A stretch of DNA of 64,000 bases, from the NCBI GenBank assembly GCA_963825575.1, contig CAWGUB010000009.1, positions 62,001-126,000 of the forward strand. The letters are read 5' to 3'. Below are positions 1 through 8,180 of the stretch, one piece after another. The notes under the pieces are model-generated. The model was not told where the DNA came from. It ran no database searches and worked only from the letters and a program-made list of their open reading frames with translations. The translations under genes were made by a program, and so were the position numbers. Every line of letters starts with the position of its first letter. Position 1 is the first letter of the stretch. This DNA comes from JAFDBW01 sp963825575 (lineage in GTDB: Bacteria; Desulfobacterota; Desulfuromonadia; Desulfuromonadales; BM103).

Positions 1-590
1 GAGCCGAGCGTCATTTTGTCCACTTTGACGGTGGCCCGTCCAGCATCACACGCCGTGCAGAGACTGCCGTTATGAGCTGCTGAAAAACCGACCAGGCCCG
101 CCGGCAAGTGGCCGAAACAGCCAGCACAGTGCCGCAGATGCGGCGTGTATCCGGATACGGCAAGCATGCGGATCTCCAGCAGCAGCCGCGCTTCGACCGA
201 GAAGCCCGCGCTGTCGAGGTGGTCCAGGAACGCCTGAAGCAACTGGAACACCTCGACCCCGGCTCCCGAATCATCGAAGAGCACTTCGGTCAGCTCGCAA
301 CCATAGCCGGCCAGCGTCAGGGTTTCCAGGTCGCGGCGCAGCCCGGCACGCAGTGTGACCAGATCGGCGTCACGCAGGCTGACCAGGTCGCCGGAACCAC
401 GCTGGACCCAATGCATCTGGACCTCGGCAAGCGGCTCCAACGCCGCACCGAAACGCTTGCGGCTCTTGCGCGCCGCCTTGGCGAAGCCTTTCAGGCGACC
501 ATGGTCCGGAGTCAGGAACGTAACGATCCGGTCGGCATCGCCGTAATCGGTATGGTGGAGGATGATAGCGGATGAAACCTGTGGTTTCAT
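1..590 (-). CDS. recO: DNA repair protein RecO (5' part, cut by window edge)
   Basis: RecO works with RecF and RecR to load RecA at single-strand gaps and to anneal strands. About 196 codons are visible from the ATG at 588-590; the C-terminus lies beyond the window. The N-terminal OB-fold part begins MKPQVSSAIILHHTDYGDAD and includes the family's VTFLTPDHGRLKGFAKAARK stretch, followed by the helical domain. Near residues 166-185 two C-x2-C pairs (HCAGC, then LCTAC) form the expected zinc site. No strong ribosome-binding site is visible; the DNA just upstream is a degenerate 7-bp-period repeat. Identification is by family sequence pattern and is secure. Confidence 0.93.
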   Translation of the reverse strand, partial: MKPQVSSAIILHHTDYGDADRIVTFLTPDHGRLKGFAKAARKSRKRFGAALEPLAEVQMHWVQRGSGDLVSLRDADLVTLRAGLRRDLETLTLAGYGCELTEVLFDDSGAGVEVFQLLQAFLDHLDSAGFSVEARLLLEIRMLAVSGYTPHLRHCAGCFGHLPAGLVGFSAAHNGSLCTACDAGRATVKVDKMTLG

Positions 591-1299
591 GAGGTGTGAG
601 ATGCGGAGTGCGAGGGGTGGAGAATCGAAAACCTCATATTGTCAGCCACAAATAAAATCTGATCGAATCTGATGGTAGGCAAAAGCCTACGTCGGTTTCG
701 TTTGTATCGTGGAATGACCATCATGACAAAGCAACCATTTACAAGATATTGTTTGGTCATAAACCCAGACTGATTGAAGGCCCTGTCGTAGACAACCTTA
801 TGTTCTTGAGAATACCATAAACTGGCCACCAGCTTCACGGGTTTCCTCCTTTGCCCGAGGATATATTCCACACCAACTTGCCCCGGACCTGTTTTTTTGT
901 AGCCAAATAGATGTTCTGGATGTCCTAAGGTGATTCGAAACGGCCAAAATTAAATGCCCGTGGGGCAAGCTGTCAATTTTCAGGCGGACTTGCAAAAGAT
1001 TATCTCAAACCCGCCTGCCACAGTAAGGCTCCAATTCTTATTGATCTATTGAATCCTACACAAGAAATATACGTGTGCCACGAAAAGTTTCATTAACATC
1101 AACTGTGCTTCTGGGCACATTATTTGTGTGCGAATTCCCATTGTGGGAGCGCTTCCATTAATTTACAATCCGCTGTCTTTTGAAAAATAGTTCAACTCGA
1201 CCTGCACCAAAAGATGACTTTGCTTCAGCTTTTGTGTGAAAATTATGATTATCCATAAGATGAATAATCGCGATCTGTCGAGATACAGAAAGGTTCCTT
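591..1299. other. Long intergenic region without a supported gene
   Basis: About 700 bases between recO and the tlpA-like gene. Bases 591-619 are a period-7 degenerate repeat. A 14-bp near-palindrome, TGGGAGCGCTTCCA, lies at 1144-1157, about 140 bases before the tlpA-like start, and resembles operators of LacI/GalR-type regulators. Short open frames exist on the minus strand but show no recognisable protein. No tRNA or known riboswitch was recognised. Confidence 0.5.
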
Positions 1300-1833
1300 A
1301 TGCGGAATTTGGCGTTAATTGTTGTTCTCGTGTTGGTTGGTGCTTCTGTCTATCTTGTCTCCTCAAACAGTTCACGTCCAGCCAGTGAATGGGTCAACTC
1401 GGTTGCTGTTGGTGATATTGCACCTGACTTCCAGCTTGAAGATACAGAAGGCAATCAGGTGTCTTTGCAGGCCTTGCGCGGCAAGGTTGTCCTGGTTAAC
1501 TTATGGGCGACCTGGTGTCCGCCATGCATCGAGGAGATGCCCTCGATGGAGAGACTCAACGAGGTCATGGCTGGTGATGACTTTGTCATGCTGGCGATCA
1601 ATACCGAAGAGAATGGTCGAAACGTTGTTCCTGCCTTTTTGCAGAAGACACCCTACACCTTTCCCATTCTCTATGATGACAAGGGTGTCGTGCAGAAACT
1701 TTACGGAGTATTCAAGTTTCCCGAATCTTTTGTCATCCGAAAAGACGGGACCGTTGCCGAAAAGATCATTGGTCCGCTCGACTGGTCCAGCATTGAAACT
1801 ATCACCTACCTCAAGAACCTGACCAAAGGATAA
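1300..1833 (+). CDS. TlpA/ResA-family thiol-disulfide oxidoreductase
   Basis: Membrane-anchored periplasmic thioredoxin-like protein of 177 residues. An N-terminal hydrophobic anchor (about residues 3-22) is followed by an AhpC/TSA-Redoxin fold with the active site WATWCPPC at about residues 69-76 and a cis-proline region near KFPESFVI. ResA/TlpA/CcmG proteins reduce the CxxCH cysteines of apocytochrome c before haem attachment. Ten bases or fewer downstream lies ccdA, the membrane reductant donor for such proteins, which supports that role. A Shine-Dalgarno-like AGAAAGG precedes the ATG. Exact substrate is inferred from context; a general thiol-reducing role is the alternative. Confidence 0.9.
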   Translation: MRNLALIVVLVLVGASVYLVSSNSSRPASEWVNSVAVGDIAPDFQLEDTEGNQVSLQALRGKVVLVNLWATWCPPCIEEMPSMERLNEVMAGDDFVMLAINTEENGRNVVPAFLQKTPYTFPILYDDKGVVQKLYGVFKFPESFVIRKDGTVAEKIIGPLDWSSIETITYLKNLTKG

Positions 1834-1838
1834 TCAAA

Positions 1839-2588
1839 TTGCTGCAACAAACTGCTGAGATAACCTATTGGCTTGCATTTACCGCCGGGGTTCTATCGTT
1901 TGCTTCACCCTGCGTGTTGCCGCTGATTCCCTCGTACCTGACCTACATTACCGGACTGTCTTTCACCCAGCTTGATGAAACGCATCCTACTGCCAAGGTC
2001 CGCCTGACGGTGCTACGCCACTCACTGTGCTTCATTGCCGGGTTTTCGGTTGTTTTCATTCTGCTCGGTGCTATTGCCGGTATCGCTTCCAGTCAGATAG
2101 AAGCCTACCTGCGTGAGGGGCTGGAGTGGGTTGAAAAGATCGGCGGATTGCTGATTCTCCTGTTCGGTATTCATATGACCGGCTTGTTTCATTTTGGCGT
2201 CCTGCTCGGCGACAAAAGGGTTCACCTGCAGAAAAAACCAAGTGGTTTTATCGGGACTTTCGTGGTTGGTCTCGCCTTTGCGGCAGGCTGGACGCCCTGC
2301 ATCGGTCCAATTCTCGCTTCAATTCTGGTGGTGGCAGCCTCCTCCGGCCAAGTTGGTGAAGGGGTCGGGTTGCTTACGGTCTATTCCCTGGGGCTGGGTG
2401 TCCCTTTCTTACTTTCGGGCCTCCTCTTTCACCAATTCCTGTCCGCGTTTAAGCGGTTCCGTAAGTACATCCGTCCGATCGAAATCTTCACCGGTGTGAT
2501 GCTGATCGTTGTCGGCATCATGCTCATGTCCAATATGCTGGGGGAAATCACCATGCTTCTCTACCAGTGGGTTCCAGTCCAGGGATAA
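1839..2588 (+). CDS. ccdA: Cytochrome c biogenesis protein CcdA
   Basis: Polytopic membrane protein of 249 residues that passes electrons from cytoplasmic thioredoxin to periplasmic thiol proteins. The two redox cysteines sit in conserved settings: SFASPCVLPLIPSYL in the first membrane helix and GWTPCIGPILAS in the fourth. About six hydrophobic segments are visible, matching the DsbD transmembrane (DUF255-less) family. The start is a TTG at 1839, preceded by AAAGGA at the end of the tlpA-like gene, so the two are probably co-transcribed. It would keep the upstream TlpA-like protein reduced for haem ligation by the Ccs system encoded at 8.2-10.4 kb. Confidence 0.92.
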   Translation: MLQQTAEITYWLAFTAGVLSFASPCVLPLIPSYLTYITGLSFTQLDETHPTAKVRLTVLRHSLCFIAGFSVVFILLGAIAGIASSQIEAYLREGLEWVEKIGGLLILLFGIHMTGLFHFGVLLGDKRVHLQKKPSGFIGTFVVGLAFAAGWTPCIGPILASILVVAASSGQVGEGVGLLTVYSLGLGVPFLLSGLLFHQFLSAFKRFRKYIRPIEIFTGVMLIVVGIMLMSNMLGEITMLLYQWVPVQG

Positions 2589-2662
2589 TTCCCTTATGAG
2601 ACACAACCCCCTTTTCCAAGATCTTTGTGCCAACCCGCTCCTAAATCTGGAGGATTTTAGAT

Positions 2663-3103
2663 ATGACTCAATCTGACCAAGCGGCCAAGACGAACTGGAC
2701 GCTGCTTTTCCTGTGTTGGCTTTTAGTCAGCGTGTCAACCACGATAAGCGTCTTTTTCAGCTCTGTTTTGGAGTATGAACCCTGTGTCCTGTGCTGGTAT
2801 CAGAGGATATGTTTGTTTCCGCTGATCTTCATTTTAGCGGCAGGACTTTTCCCTGCTTTTGATAAAAGCGTTATCAAGTTTGCTCTCCCTCTTGCAATAG
2901 CCGGCGGGCTGACGGCCTTTTATCATACCTTGCTGTATGGCGGGATCATTCCAGAGAGCATCCAGCCCTGCTCGAAGGGTGTTTCATGTACAGAAAAATA
3001 CTTTGAGCTGTTTGGTTTTGTGTCGATACCAATGCTTTCATTCTTCGCATTTTCAACAATCATCGCCCTATTGCTTGTACTAAAGAGGAGAACATCTAAA
3101 TGA
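2663..3103 (+). CDS. DsbB/BdbC-like disulfide bond formation protein
   Basis: Four-helix inner-membrane protein of 146 residues. The first periplasmic loop carries the quinone-linked pair CVLC (residues 41-44) followed by WYQR, the DsbB signature; the second pair is C103 and C109 (PCSKGVSC). DsbB-family proteins reoxidise DsbA-type oxidases and hand the electrons to quinone. It overlaps the downstream dsbA-like gene by 4 bases (ATGA), pointing to translational coupling and a functional pair, as in the bdbCD arrangement. An AGGAGG-like site (GGAGGATTTTAGAT) precedes the ATG. Together with the upstream tlpA/ccdA it puts an oxidising and a reducing thiol branch in one cluster. Confidence 0.9.
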   Translation: MTQSDQAAKTNWTLLFLCWLLVSVSTTISVFFSSVLEYEPCVLCWYQRICLFPLIFILAAGLFPAFDKSVIKFALPLAIAGGLTAFYHTLLYGGIIPESIQPCSKGVSCTEKYFELFGFVSIPMLSFFAFSTIIALLLVLKRRTSK

Positions 3104-3753
3104 AATACGCACTTGTCGGAACTGCATGTCTTATATTGGTTTTGGCCTTCGTATTCGGCAGCTCTTATTATAAAGGGCAACAGGCTGAAAAATTTGGTTT
3201 TATGGCCGAAAAAAACGCTGAACTTTTCGTCAGAGACCATTCTCCGACACTTGGCAGCGATGATGCGAAAGTCTTTATCGTTGAGTTTATGGATCCTGCA
3301 TGTGAAACCTGTGCCGCCTTTGCTCCGTTTATCAAGCAGATCATGGCCGCCAATCCCGGCAAAATAAAACTGGTTCTTCGCTACGCCCCTTTCCATGATG
3401 GCGCCGATAATTTTGTCAAGATTCTTGAGGCCGCCAGAATGCAGGGGAAATACTGGGAAACCCTGGATGTCATGTTTAAATCGCAGGGTGTCTGGGCCAG
3501 CCACCATAACTATCAGCCACAAAGATTATGGGGATTTCTTCCCAGGGCAGGCGTGGATGTCGAGCAAATCAAGAAGGATATGCATGACCCCGCTATTGCA
3601 AAAATTATTGCACAGGACATGGCTGACGTAAAAACGTTGAATGTTCAGAAAACTCCGGGGTACTTTGTCAATGGGAAGCCTCTTCAGGTCTTTGGCTACA
3701 GACAATTACAACATTTGATTCAATCTGAACTTGATGCACAATACCCGAAATAA
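3100..3753 (+). CDS. DsbA/DsbG-family thioredoxin-fold protein with a CETC active site
   Basis: Exported thioredoxin-fold protein of 217 residues with an N-terminal membrane anchor or signal (about 4-22). The active site is MDPACETCAAF (C68, C71) and the cis-proline loop is KTPGYFVNGKP. Family members with a helical insert act as periplasmic thiol oxidases or disulfide isomerases. The dipeptide between the cysteines is ET rather than PH or PY, so its redox potential may differ from that of DsbA. Its start codon overlaps the stop of the DsbB-like gene, which should be its oxidant. A strong terminator pair follows, closing the cluster. Confidence 0.88.
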   Translation: MKYALVGTACLILVLAFVFGSSYYKGQQAEKFGFMAEKNAELFVRDHSPTLGSDDAKVFIVEFMDPACETCAAFAPFIKQIMAANPGKIKLVLRYAPFHDGADNFVKILEAARMQGKYWETLDVMFKSQGVWASHHNYQPQRLWGFLPRAGVDVEQIKKDMHDPAIAKIIAQDMADVKTLNVQKTPGYFVNGKPLQVFGYRQLQHLIQSELDAQYPK

Positions 3754-3771
3754 ACGCGCGTCAGAAACCTG

Positions 3772-3796
3772 CCCCGCCCCTGAATAGGGGGCGGGG
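3772..3796 (+). terminator. GC-rich hairpin after the thiol cluster
   Basis: CCCCGCCCC and its complement GGGGCGGGG surround a short loop (TGAATAG) 18 bases past the dsbA-like stop, followed by TGTTT. Likely rho-independent terminator. Confidence 0.75.
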
Positions 3797-3880
3797 TGTT
3801 TAGATCCTCTCGAATTCTTTTGAAGACCTCATATTTGCCAAACACTCAATTCTTACCAGCTCTGACTTTTTAAAATAAAC

Positions 3881-3908
3881 AGCCCAACTTCCTTGCGGAA
3901 GTTGGGCT
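3881..3908. terminator. Bidirectional terminator between convergent dsbA-like gene and mgtE
   Basis: Perfect 12-bp stem (AGCCCAACTTCC / GGAAGTTGGGCT) with a TTGC loop, A-rich on the left and T-rich on the right, placed between two converging genes. It can serve both strands. Confidence 0.85.
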
Positions 3909-3970
3909 GATTATTTAGAAGATTTTAGTAAGGTTATCGGGTTTGTCGAGATCTGATACACACTTTTGCG

Positions 3971-5326
3971 TTAGCGCAAAAACGAAATGAACGCCGTCGC
4001 CGTGGCAAAGTAGATGAGGATACCGGTGATATCATTCGCGGTCTGGACAAACGGAGTCGAGGCGATCGCCGGGTCGATACCGAGCTTTTTAAAGGCCGCC
4101 GGAGCGATCACGCCCATCGAGGAAGCGACCGCCATCGCCACCACCATGGCGACTCCGACCACGACGCCGAGGTAGGGGTTGCCATGCCACGCCCAGGCGA
4201 CCAGGCCAACGGTGAAGCCGCAGACGGTGCCCATAATCACCCCGACTCGCAGCTCTTTGAAGAAAACCTCCCGCATCATCGTGAAATCGATCCGACCGGT
4301 GGCAAAGCCTCGCACCATGATCGTCGCCGACTGGCCGCCGACGTTGCCGCCCATGCCGGTGATGACCGGGATGAATGAGATCAGGGCGATCACTTCCTTG
4401 AGGGTGACCTTGAACAGCCACATCAGGTAGCCGGTGATGACGCCACCGAACAGGTTGACCAGCAGCCATGGCAGGCGGAGCCTGGCGATCTTGAACGCCT
4501 TGTTGCCGTAGAGGAGTTCCTCCTCGCTGGCACCCGCCATCTTGTAAATATCTTCGGTTGCCTCCTGGCGGATAACGTCGATGATATCATCGACCGTGAT
4601 GATACCCTTCAGGCTGTTCATCTCATCGACAACCGGCACGGCGAGGATATTGTACTTCTCAACCATCCGCGCGACCTCTTCCTGATCCATGTCGGTGCGC
4701 ACGCTCAGGACATCGCGAATCATGATCTCGGAGAGTTTTTTCGTTGGCGGGACAGTCAGCAACTGCCTCAGGGAGAGCACCCCGACCAACTGTCCGGCCT
4801 CGTTGACCACGTAGAGGTAGAAGACCATCTCCACGTCGCCGGCCTGCTGGATCGCCTCGATCGCATCCTTGACCGTGAGGTCTTCGCTCAGAGAGAAGAT
4901 CTCGGTCGACATGATTCCGCCCGCTGAATCCTCATCGTACTGCAGCAGGTGTTCGATTTCTTCCGAGTCCTCGTCGTGCATGATATCGAGAATCTGGTCG
5001 GCCAGCTCTTCCGGCATGTTGCCGATGATGTCGGCCGCGTCATCCGGAGACATTTCCTGCAGGACTTCGGTAATCGTTTCCTTGTCGAGCTGTTCGAGGA
5101 GTTTGGCACCGACAACGTGGTCGAGTTCCGCCAGGACATAGGCGCTCTTCTCCGCATCCTCGATCAGGTTAAAGAGAATTCGTTGGTCCTTGAGGTCGAG
5201 ATAGCGAAACAGGTGAGCGATGTCTGCCGGGTGCGTCTTGGCGAGCAGTTTCGCCAGATTTGGAAAGGCTCCGCGCCGGATCAGACGCCTGGTGGCATCG
5301 AGCAATAGCTGTTGTTTCTGATCCAT
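3971..5326 (-). CDS. mgtE: Magnesium transporter MgtE
   Basis: Full-length MgtE of 451 residues. The cytoplasmic N-domain (about 1-130, acidic helical repeats such as MSPDDAADIIGNMPEE) is followed by two CBS domains (about 131-255) and a five-helix membrane domain (about 280-451) containing the pore region VITGMGGNVGGQSATIMVRG. MgtE channels admit Mg2+ and close when Mg2+ binds the N and CBS domains. The ATG at 5326 is preceded by a GAGG. No M-box riboswitch was recognised upstream. It is a single-gene unit converging on the thiol cluster. Confidence 0.96.
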   Translation of the reverse strand: MDQKQQLLLDATRRLIRRGAFPNLAKLLAKTHPADIAHLFRYLDLKDQRILFNLIEDAEKSAYVLAELDHVVGAKLLEQLDKETITEVLQEMSPDDAADIIGNMPEELADQILDIMHDEDSEEIEHLLQYDEDSAGGIMSTEIFSLSEDLTVKDAIEAIQQAGDVEMVFYLYVVNEAGQLVGVLSLRQLLTVPPTKKLSEIMIRDVLSVRTDMDQEEVARMVEKYNILAVPVVDEMNSLKGIITVDDIIDVIRQEATEDIYKMAGASEEELLYGNKAFKIARLRLPWLLVNLFGGVITGYLMWLFKVTLKEVIALISFIPVITGMGGNVGGQSATIMVRGFATGRIDFTMMREVFFKELRVGVIMGTVCGFTVGLVAWAWHGNPYLGVVVGVAMVVAMAVASSMGVIAPAAFKKLGIDPAIASTPFVQTANDITGILIYFATATAFISFLR

Positions 5327-5670
5327 GGGATGGCCTCACTTTGCGGGGTTAAAATAAACTTGGTGAGTCTACAACGCGCCGTGCAGAGTGTCAATTTCTC
5401 CGTGGTGGTTCGATACGCGGCTCGTGGTACGTGGAATGCGGAAATCTTTGGGGAAAAACCTTTCGTGTCTTGATTTAACTTTTATATTCACCCCTTTTAT
5501 CCCTGTTAATTTAATTTGTGCTTTAATCAGATTCGATCGGATCTGATCAGCGGCGTATAAGGTTTTGACTTGGAGCTTTAATGTACTCGTCACGCGCCGC
5601 GAACCATTGACTTCCGACAAACGCAAAGCATAGACTGATTGGATAATATCGCTTCCGAAAGGTCAGTTTC
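5327..5670. other. Intergenic region between divergent mgtE and a small membrane protein gene
   Basis: About 340 bases holding the divergent promoters. Bases 5410-5440 show a period-7 repeat (units like ATACGCG, GCTCGTG, GTACGTG), with a weak complementary arm near 5587-5610. No gene is recognised here. Confidence 0.5.
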
Positions 5671-5928
5671 TTGAACATCAACATAAGTATCGCTTTAATC
5701 AGCCTGTTGCTTTTTGCCCTTTTCAGCAATATCCCTCTGGGCTATCTGCGCATGGGATCACCCAGGTATTCGGTGCGCTGGTTCGTCTACATCCATCTCT
5801 CCGTCCCTTTTATCGTGGGTCTCAGGATCACCAACAATATCAGCTGGCAGGTGATCCCCTTCTCCATCGCCCTGGCCGTTGCCGGACAGATGATCGGCAG
5901 CCGCCTCTATCGCCGGAGCCATCCTTGA
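5671..5928 (+). CDS. Small hydrophobic membrane protein, function unknown
   Basis: 85 residues starting at a TTG at 5671, with GAAAGG nine bases upstream. Two or three hydrophobic segments (about 4-20, 39-54 and 60-77) and a basic C-terminus (SRLYRRSHP) suggest an inner-membrane protein with a cytoplasmic tail. No family is recognised. It overlaps the DUF721 gene by 4 bases (TTGA), so the two are probably translationally coupled. The reading frame ends in that overlap and sits in normal GC-rich coding DNA, which argues that it is real. Confidence 0.6.
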   Translation: MNINISIALISLLLFALFSNIPLGYLRMGSPRYSVRWFVYIHLSVPFIVGLRITNNISWQVIPFSIALAVAGQMIGSRLYRRSHP

Positions 5929-6428
5929 GGAAACCACGTCGCCCGAAAATGCGCGAACCGGCGCTTGCCGGAGAGCTGATCGACAAGCTGTTGCAAGGGT
6001 TGGGGCTCGACGAACGCCTGCACCAGTACAAGGCAATAATCATCTGGAACGACGTTGTCGGACCGCAGATCGCCGCCCGCACACGCCCGGTCAGGATTCG
6101 CGAGAACATCCTGGAAATCAACGTCGACCAGCCGGCCTGGATGCAGCAATTACAGCTGATGAAGCCCAAGATCCTCGCCCAGTTGAATGCCGAACTGGGC
6201 AAGGCGACGATCAAGGACCTCTATCTCAAGCATGGCAAGGTCAACGTGCACCCCGACAAACCAGTGGAACCGCCACCGGCGTGGCGCATGGTCAAGCTGG
6301 ATGACAACGAAAAGAAGCAGGTGGCAGATTTACTGAGTGCCGTAGAAGACACCGAGTTGAAAAATGAGATGGAGAAGTTCCTGCAGAAGCAGATGAGGCT
6401 TTTGAAGGCGAGTGCGGCCAGTGGTTAG
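5925..6428 (+). CDS. DUF721 (DciA-like) protein
   Basis: 167 residues. The DUF721 domain spans about residues 15-110 and has the typical core IWNDVVGPQIAARTRPVRIRENILEI followed by PAWMQQLQLMKPKIL. DUF721 includes DciA, which loads the replicative helicase DnaB in bacteria lacking DnaC/DnaI; whether this member does so is inference. The start given is the TTG overlapping the upstream stop; an ATG nine codons in, at 5949, is an alternative. The C-terminal 50 residues are charged and probably helical. It converges closely (10 bases) with trmN6. Confidence 0.82.
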   Translation: MRKPRRPKMREPALAGELIDKLLQGLGLDERLHQYKAIIIWNDVVGPQIAARTRPVRIRENILEINVDQPAWMQQLQLMKPKILAQLNAELGKATIKDLYLKHGKVNVHPDKPVEPPPAWRMVKLDDNEKKQVADLLSAVEDTELKNEMEKFLQKQMRLLKASAASG

Positions 6429-6438
6429 TGGTTGCCCC

Positions 6439-7188
6439 TCACCTTTCACCTCCGAGCCCATACATAATCAAAACCTCGTCTGTATAATCCCGCCCTTCTC
6501 CTTCGTAAACGACCAACGGCGACTCGACTTGCATGCCCGGTCTGCCGTTTTTACGGCCCTCAACCAAAACCAGGCTGGCAGGTTGCCCGGCACGGGAATG
6601 TACGCAGCGCAGCCGTTTCGGTTCAAGCTTGAACGAAGCCATCCCGGTCAGCAGTTCCGCAAGGCGCTCTGCGAGATAGACGACATAAAAACTGCCGCCA
6701 GTTTTGAGCATTGAGTCGGCCGCCCGCAAGAAGGTGTCCAGCCCTCCGGCAAGCTCATGGCGCGCCATGCCCCGTTCATCATCAGGTGCCACTCGGCCGG
6801 TATCGGGTGCCCGGTATGGCGGATTTGCCGTCACAACTTCAAATGCAGCAGCCTCCAGCCCATCAAACGGCAGGGCACGGATATCCCCTTGAATGATCCG
6901 GACTGACGCCTCCAGCCCGTTCAATGCCATTGTTCGTCCGGCCCGTTCTGCCATCGCCTGTTGAACTTCAACGCCGGCGATTGACAGGGCCTCGTTGCGT
7001 GCTGACAAAAGCAGAGGGATAATGCCGTTGCCCGTGCCCAGATCGAGAACGCGGCAATCCCTGACCTCAGAGATGAACCCGTTAAGCAGGACCGGGTCAA
7101 GCGAAAACCGGTAACCGTTTTTCGCCTGAAGAATCTTCAGGCCACCGATGGTCAGATCATCCAGGGTTTCGTCAGGCAGAGAGGTCAT
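6439..7188 (-). CDS. tRNA1(Val) (adenine-37-N6)-methyltransferase family protein
   Basis: Class I SAM-dependent methyltransferase of 249 residues. Motif I (VLDLGTGNGIIPLLLSAR) is at about residues 45-62, and the amino-methyltransferase motif NPPYRAP is at about 127-133. The layout matches the TrmN6/YfiC family, which methylates A37 of valine tRNA; the NPPY motif confirms N6-adenine chemistry, but the exact target base is inferred. It starts with an ATG at 7188 behind AGAAGG. A copy of the interspersed element lies immediately upstream. Confidence 0.85.
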   Translation of the reverse strand: MTSLPDETLDDLTIGGLKILQAKNGYRFSLDPVLLNGFISEVRDCRVLDLGTGNGIIPLLLSARNEALSIAGVEVQQAMAERAGRTMALNGLEASVRIIQGDIRALPFDGLEAAAFEVVTANPPYRAPDTGRVAPDDERGMARHELAGGLDTFLRAADSMLKTGGSFYVVYLAERLAELLTGMASFKLEPKRLRCVHSRAGQPASLVLVEGRKNGRPGMQVESPLVVYEGEGRDYTDEVLIMYGLGGER

Positions 7189-7264
7189 GAAAAGAACCTT
7201 CTTTCAAAGAGGTACAAGTATATACCAGGTTGCTGGAAAAGTGCATCTAGACTGCACATAGAGA

Positions 7265-7760
7265 GGACAACAGATGGTTAATCTGTTGTCCTAAATTATT
7301 TTACTCCAGGATTTATAAGACAAAATCAAAACCGGCGGGTCGCGTCCCGCCCGACGCCATGCTTTTGTCCGGCAACAAAAGTATGCAAAAATGCCTTTCT
7401 CCTTGCGGAGGGCATCTCCTTTGCCTGATTTCTGTGACTTCAAGAACCTGCTGTGATGGGATCCGGCCCTGTGTCAAAGGGCCTGACCTTTCTGCGTGAC
7501 CTACAAGAGAAAAGCCTAAAAGCATGACCAGCGAAGCAATCTTCCAGAGAAGGAGAGGCTCTCAAGAGCCTCGTCACCTGCGGGGGAAAGCTGGGCCCTT
7601 GATCGATTAGAACAGTCCGGATTGAGGTTGCCGCCTTGACGCACCAGACATGCCCAGCGCAGCGCAGGCCTTTTTCTGCTTACTCTTTTAGGCCAGTAAA
7701 AGAGTAAGGCGCAGTCGGGGGGCGCGACCCCCGGATTTTGCTTTTCTTGATTTTTTCTCC
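7265..7760 (-). repeat. Interspersed hairpin-ended element, copy A
   Basis: Copy of an element found five times in this window; strand is set so that copies C, D and E are plus. The outer hairpin at 7265-7291 has stem GGACAACAG/CTGTTGTCC and loop ATGGTTAAT. Next come a GC hairpin, an ACTTTTG-type hairpin near 7370-7393, a variable core, and the CTTACTCTTTT...AAAAGAGTAAG-type hairpin near 7677-7707. The outer hairpin expected at the other end is missing; after 7745 the sequence leaves the pattern and a fragment of a second copy begins. Any open frames inside differ between copies and are not taken as genes. Confidence 0.85.
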
Positions 7761-7783
7761 TCTGGTAATTCCATCCTCTAGAA

Positions 7784-7945
7784 AGCAAAACCGGCGGGTC
7801 GCGTCCCGCCAGACGCCATACTTTTGTCCGGCAACAAAAGTATGCAAAAATGCCATCTCTTAGCAGAGGGCTATAGACGTTCACGAAAGGGATATGGCTT
7901 TCATGGAAAGCAGAGGAGACGAGCCGGCCCGTTGCAGGGGGCCTC
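7784..7945 (-). repeat. Fragment of the interspersed element (A2)
   Basis: Bases 7784-7860 repeat one arm of the element (GCGGGTCGCGTCCCGCC hairpin and the ACTTTTGTCCGGCAACAAAAGT hairpin); the segment near 7920-7945 (GAGCCGGCCCGTTGC, GGGGGCCTCGCC) matches the core. The rest is diverged or deleted, and no outer hairpin remains. The stretch 7946-8100 after it shows nothing recognisable. Confidence 0.7.
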
Positions 7946-8100
7946 GCCATAGTGCTGTCATTATGGGGTGGCCAGATCACGCTGATGAGGCCGATAACAA
8001 CCGGTAGGTACGGAACTTAAAAATGAGTCATGCACACTCAGTTGACCTGTTGATACAACTCGACAGCATTCTCCCGCGCATCACAGTCCGGAACAACAAC

Positions 8101-8127
8101 GGGGACACGTAACGAATACGTGTCCCC
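8101..8127. terminator. Terminator downstream of ccsA
   Basis: Perfect 10-bp stem GGGGACACGT/ACGTGTCCCC with loop AACGAAT. A TTAGTTTTGTTTT tail lies to the right and A/C-rich DNA to the left, about 50 bases past the ccsA stop. Confidence 0.8.
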
Positions 8128-8180
8128 TTAGTTTTGTTTTCAGCTTTTCGTACTCCGCACTTTCGTGCCGGGTCAAAATC

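Noticed and set aside
587..838. Minus-strand frame with GTG start behind AAAGGAGG, whose stop overlaps the recO start (ATGA)
   Set aside because: The ribosome-site match and overlap are tempting, but the C-terminus is encoded by the period-7 repeat and the sequence has no family resemblance.
833..870. GGCAAAGGAGGAAACC-like stretch resembling a cyclic-dinucleotide (GEMM) riboswitch
   Set aside because: The second conserved block (GACGCAAAGCC type) and the tetraloop receptor are absent.
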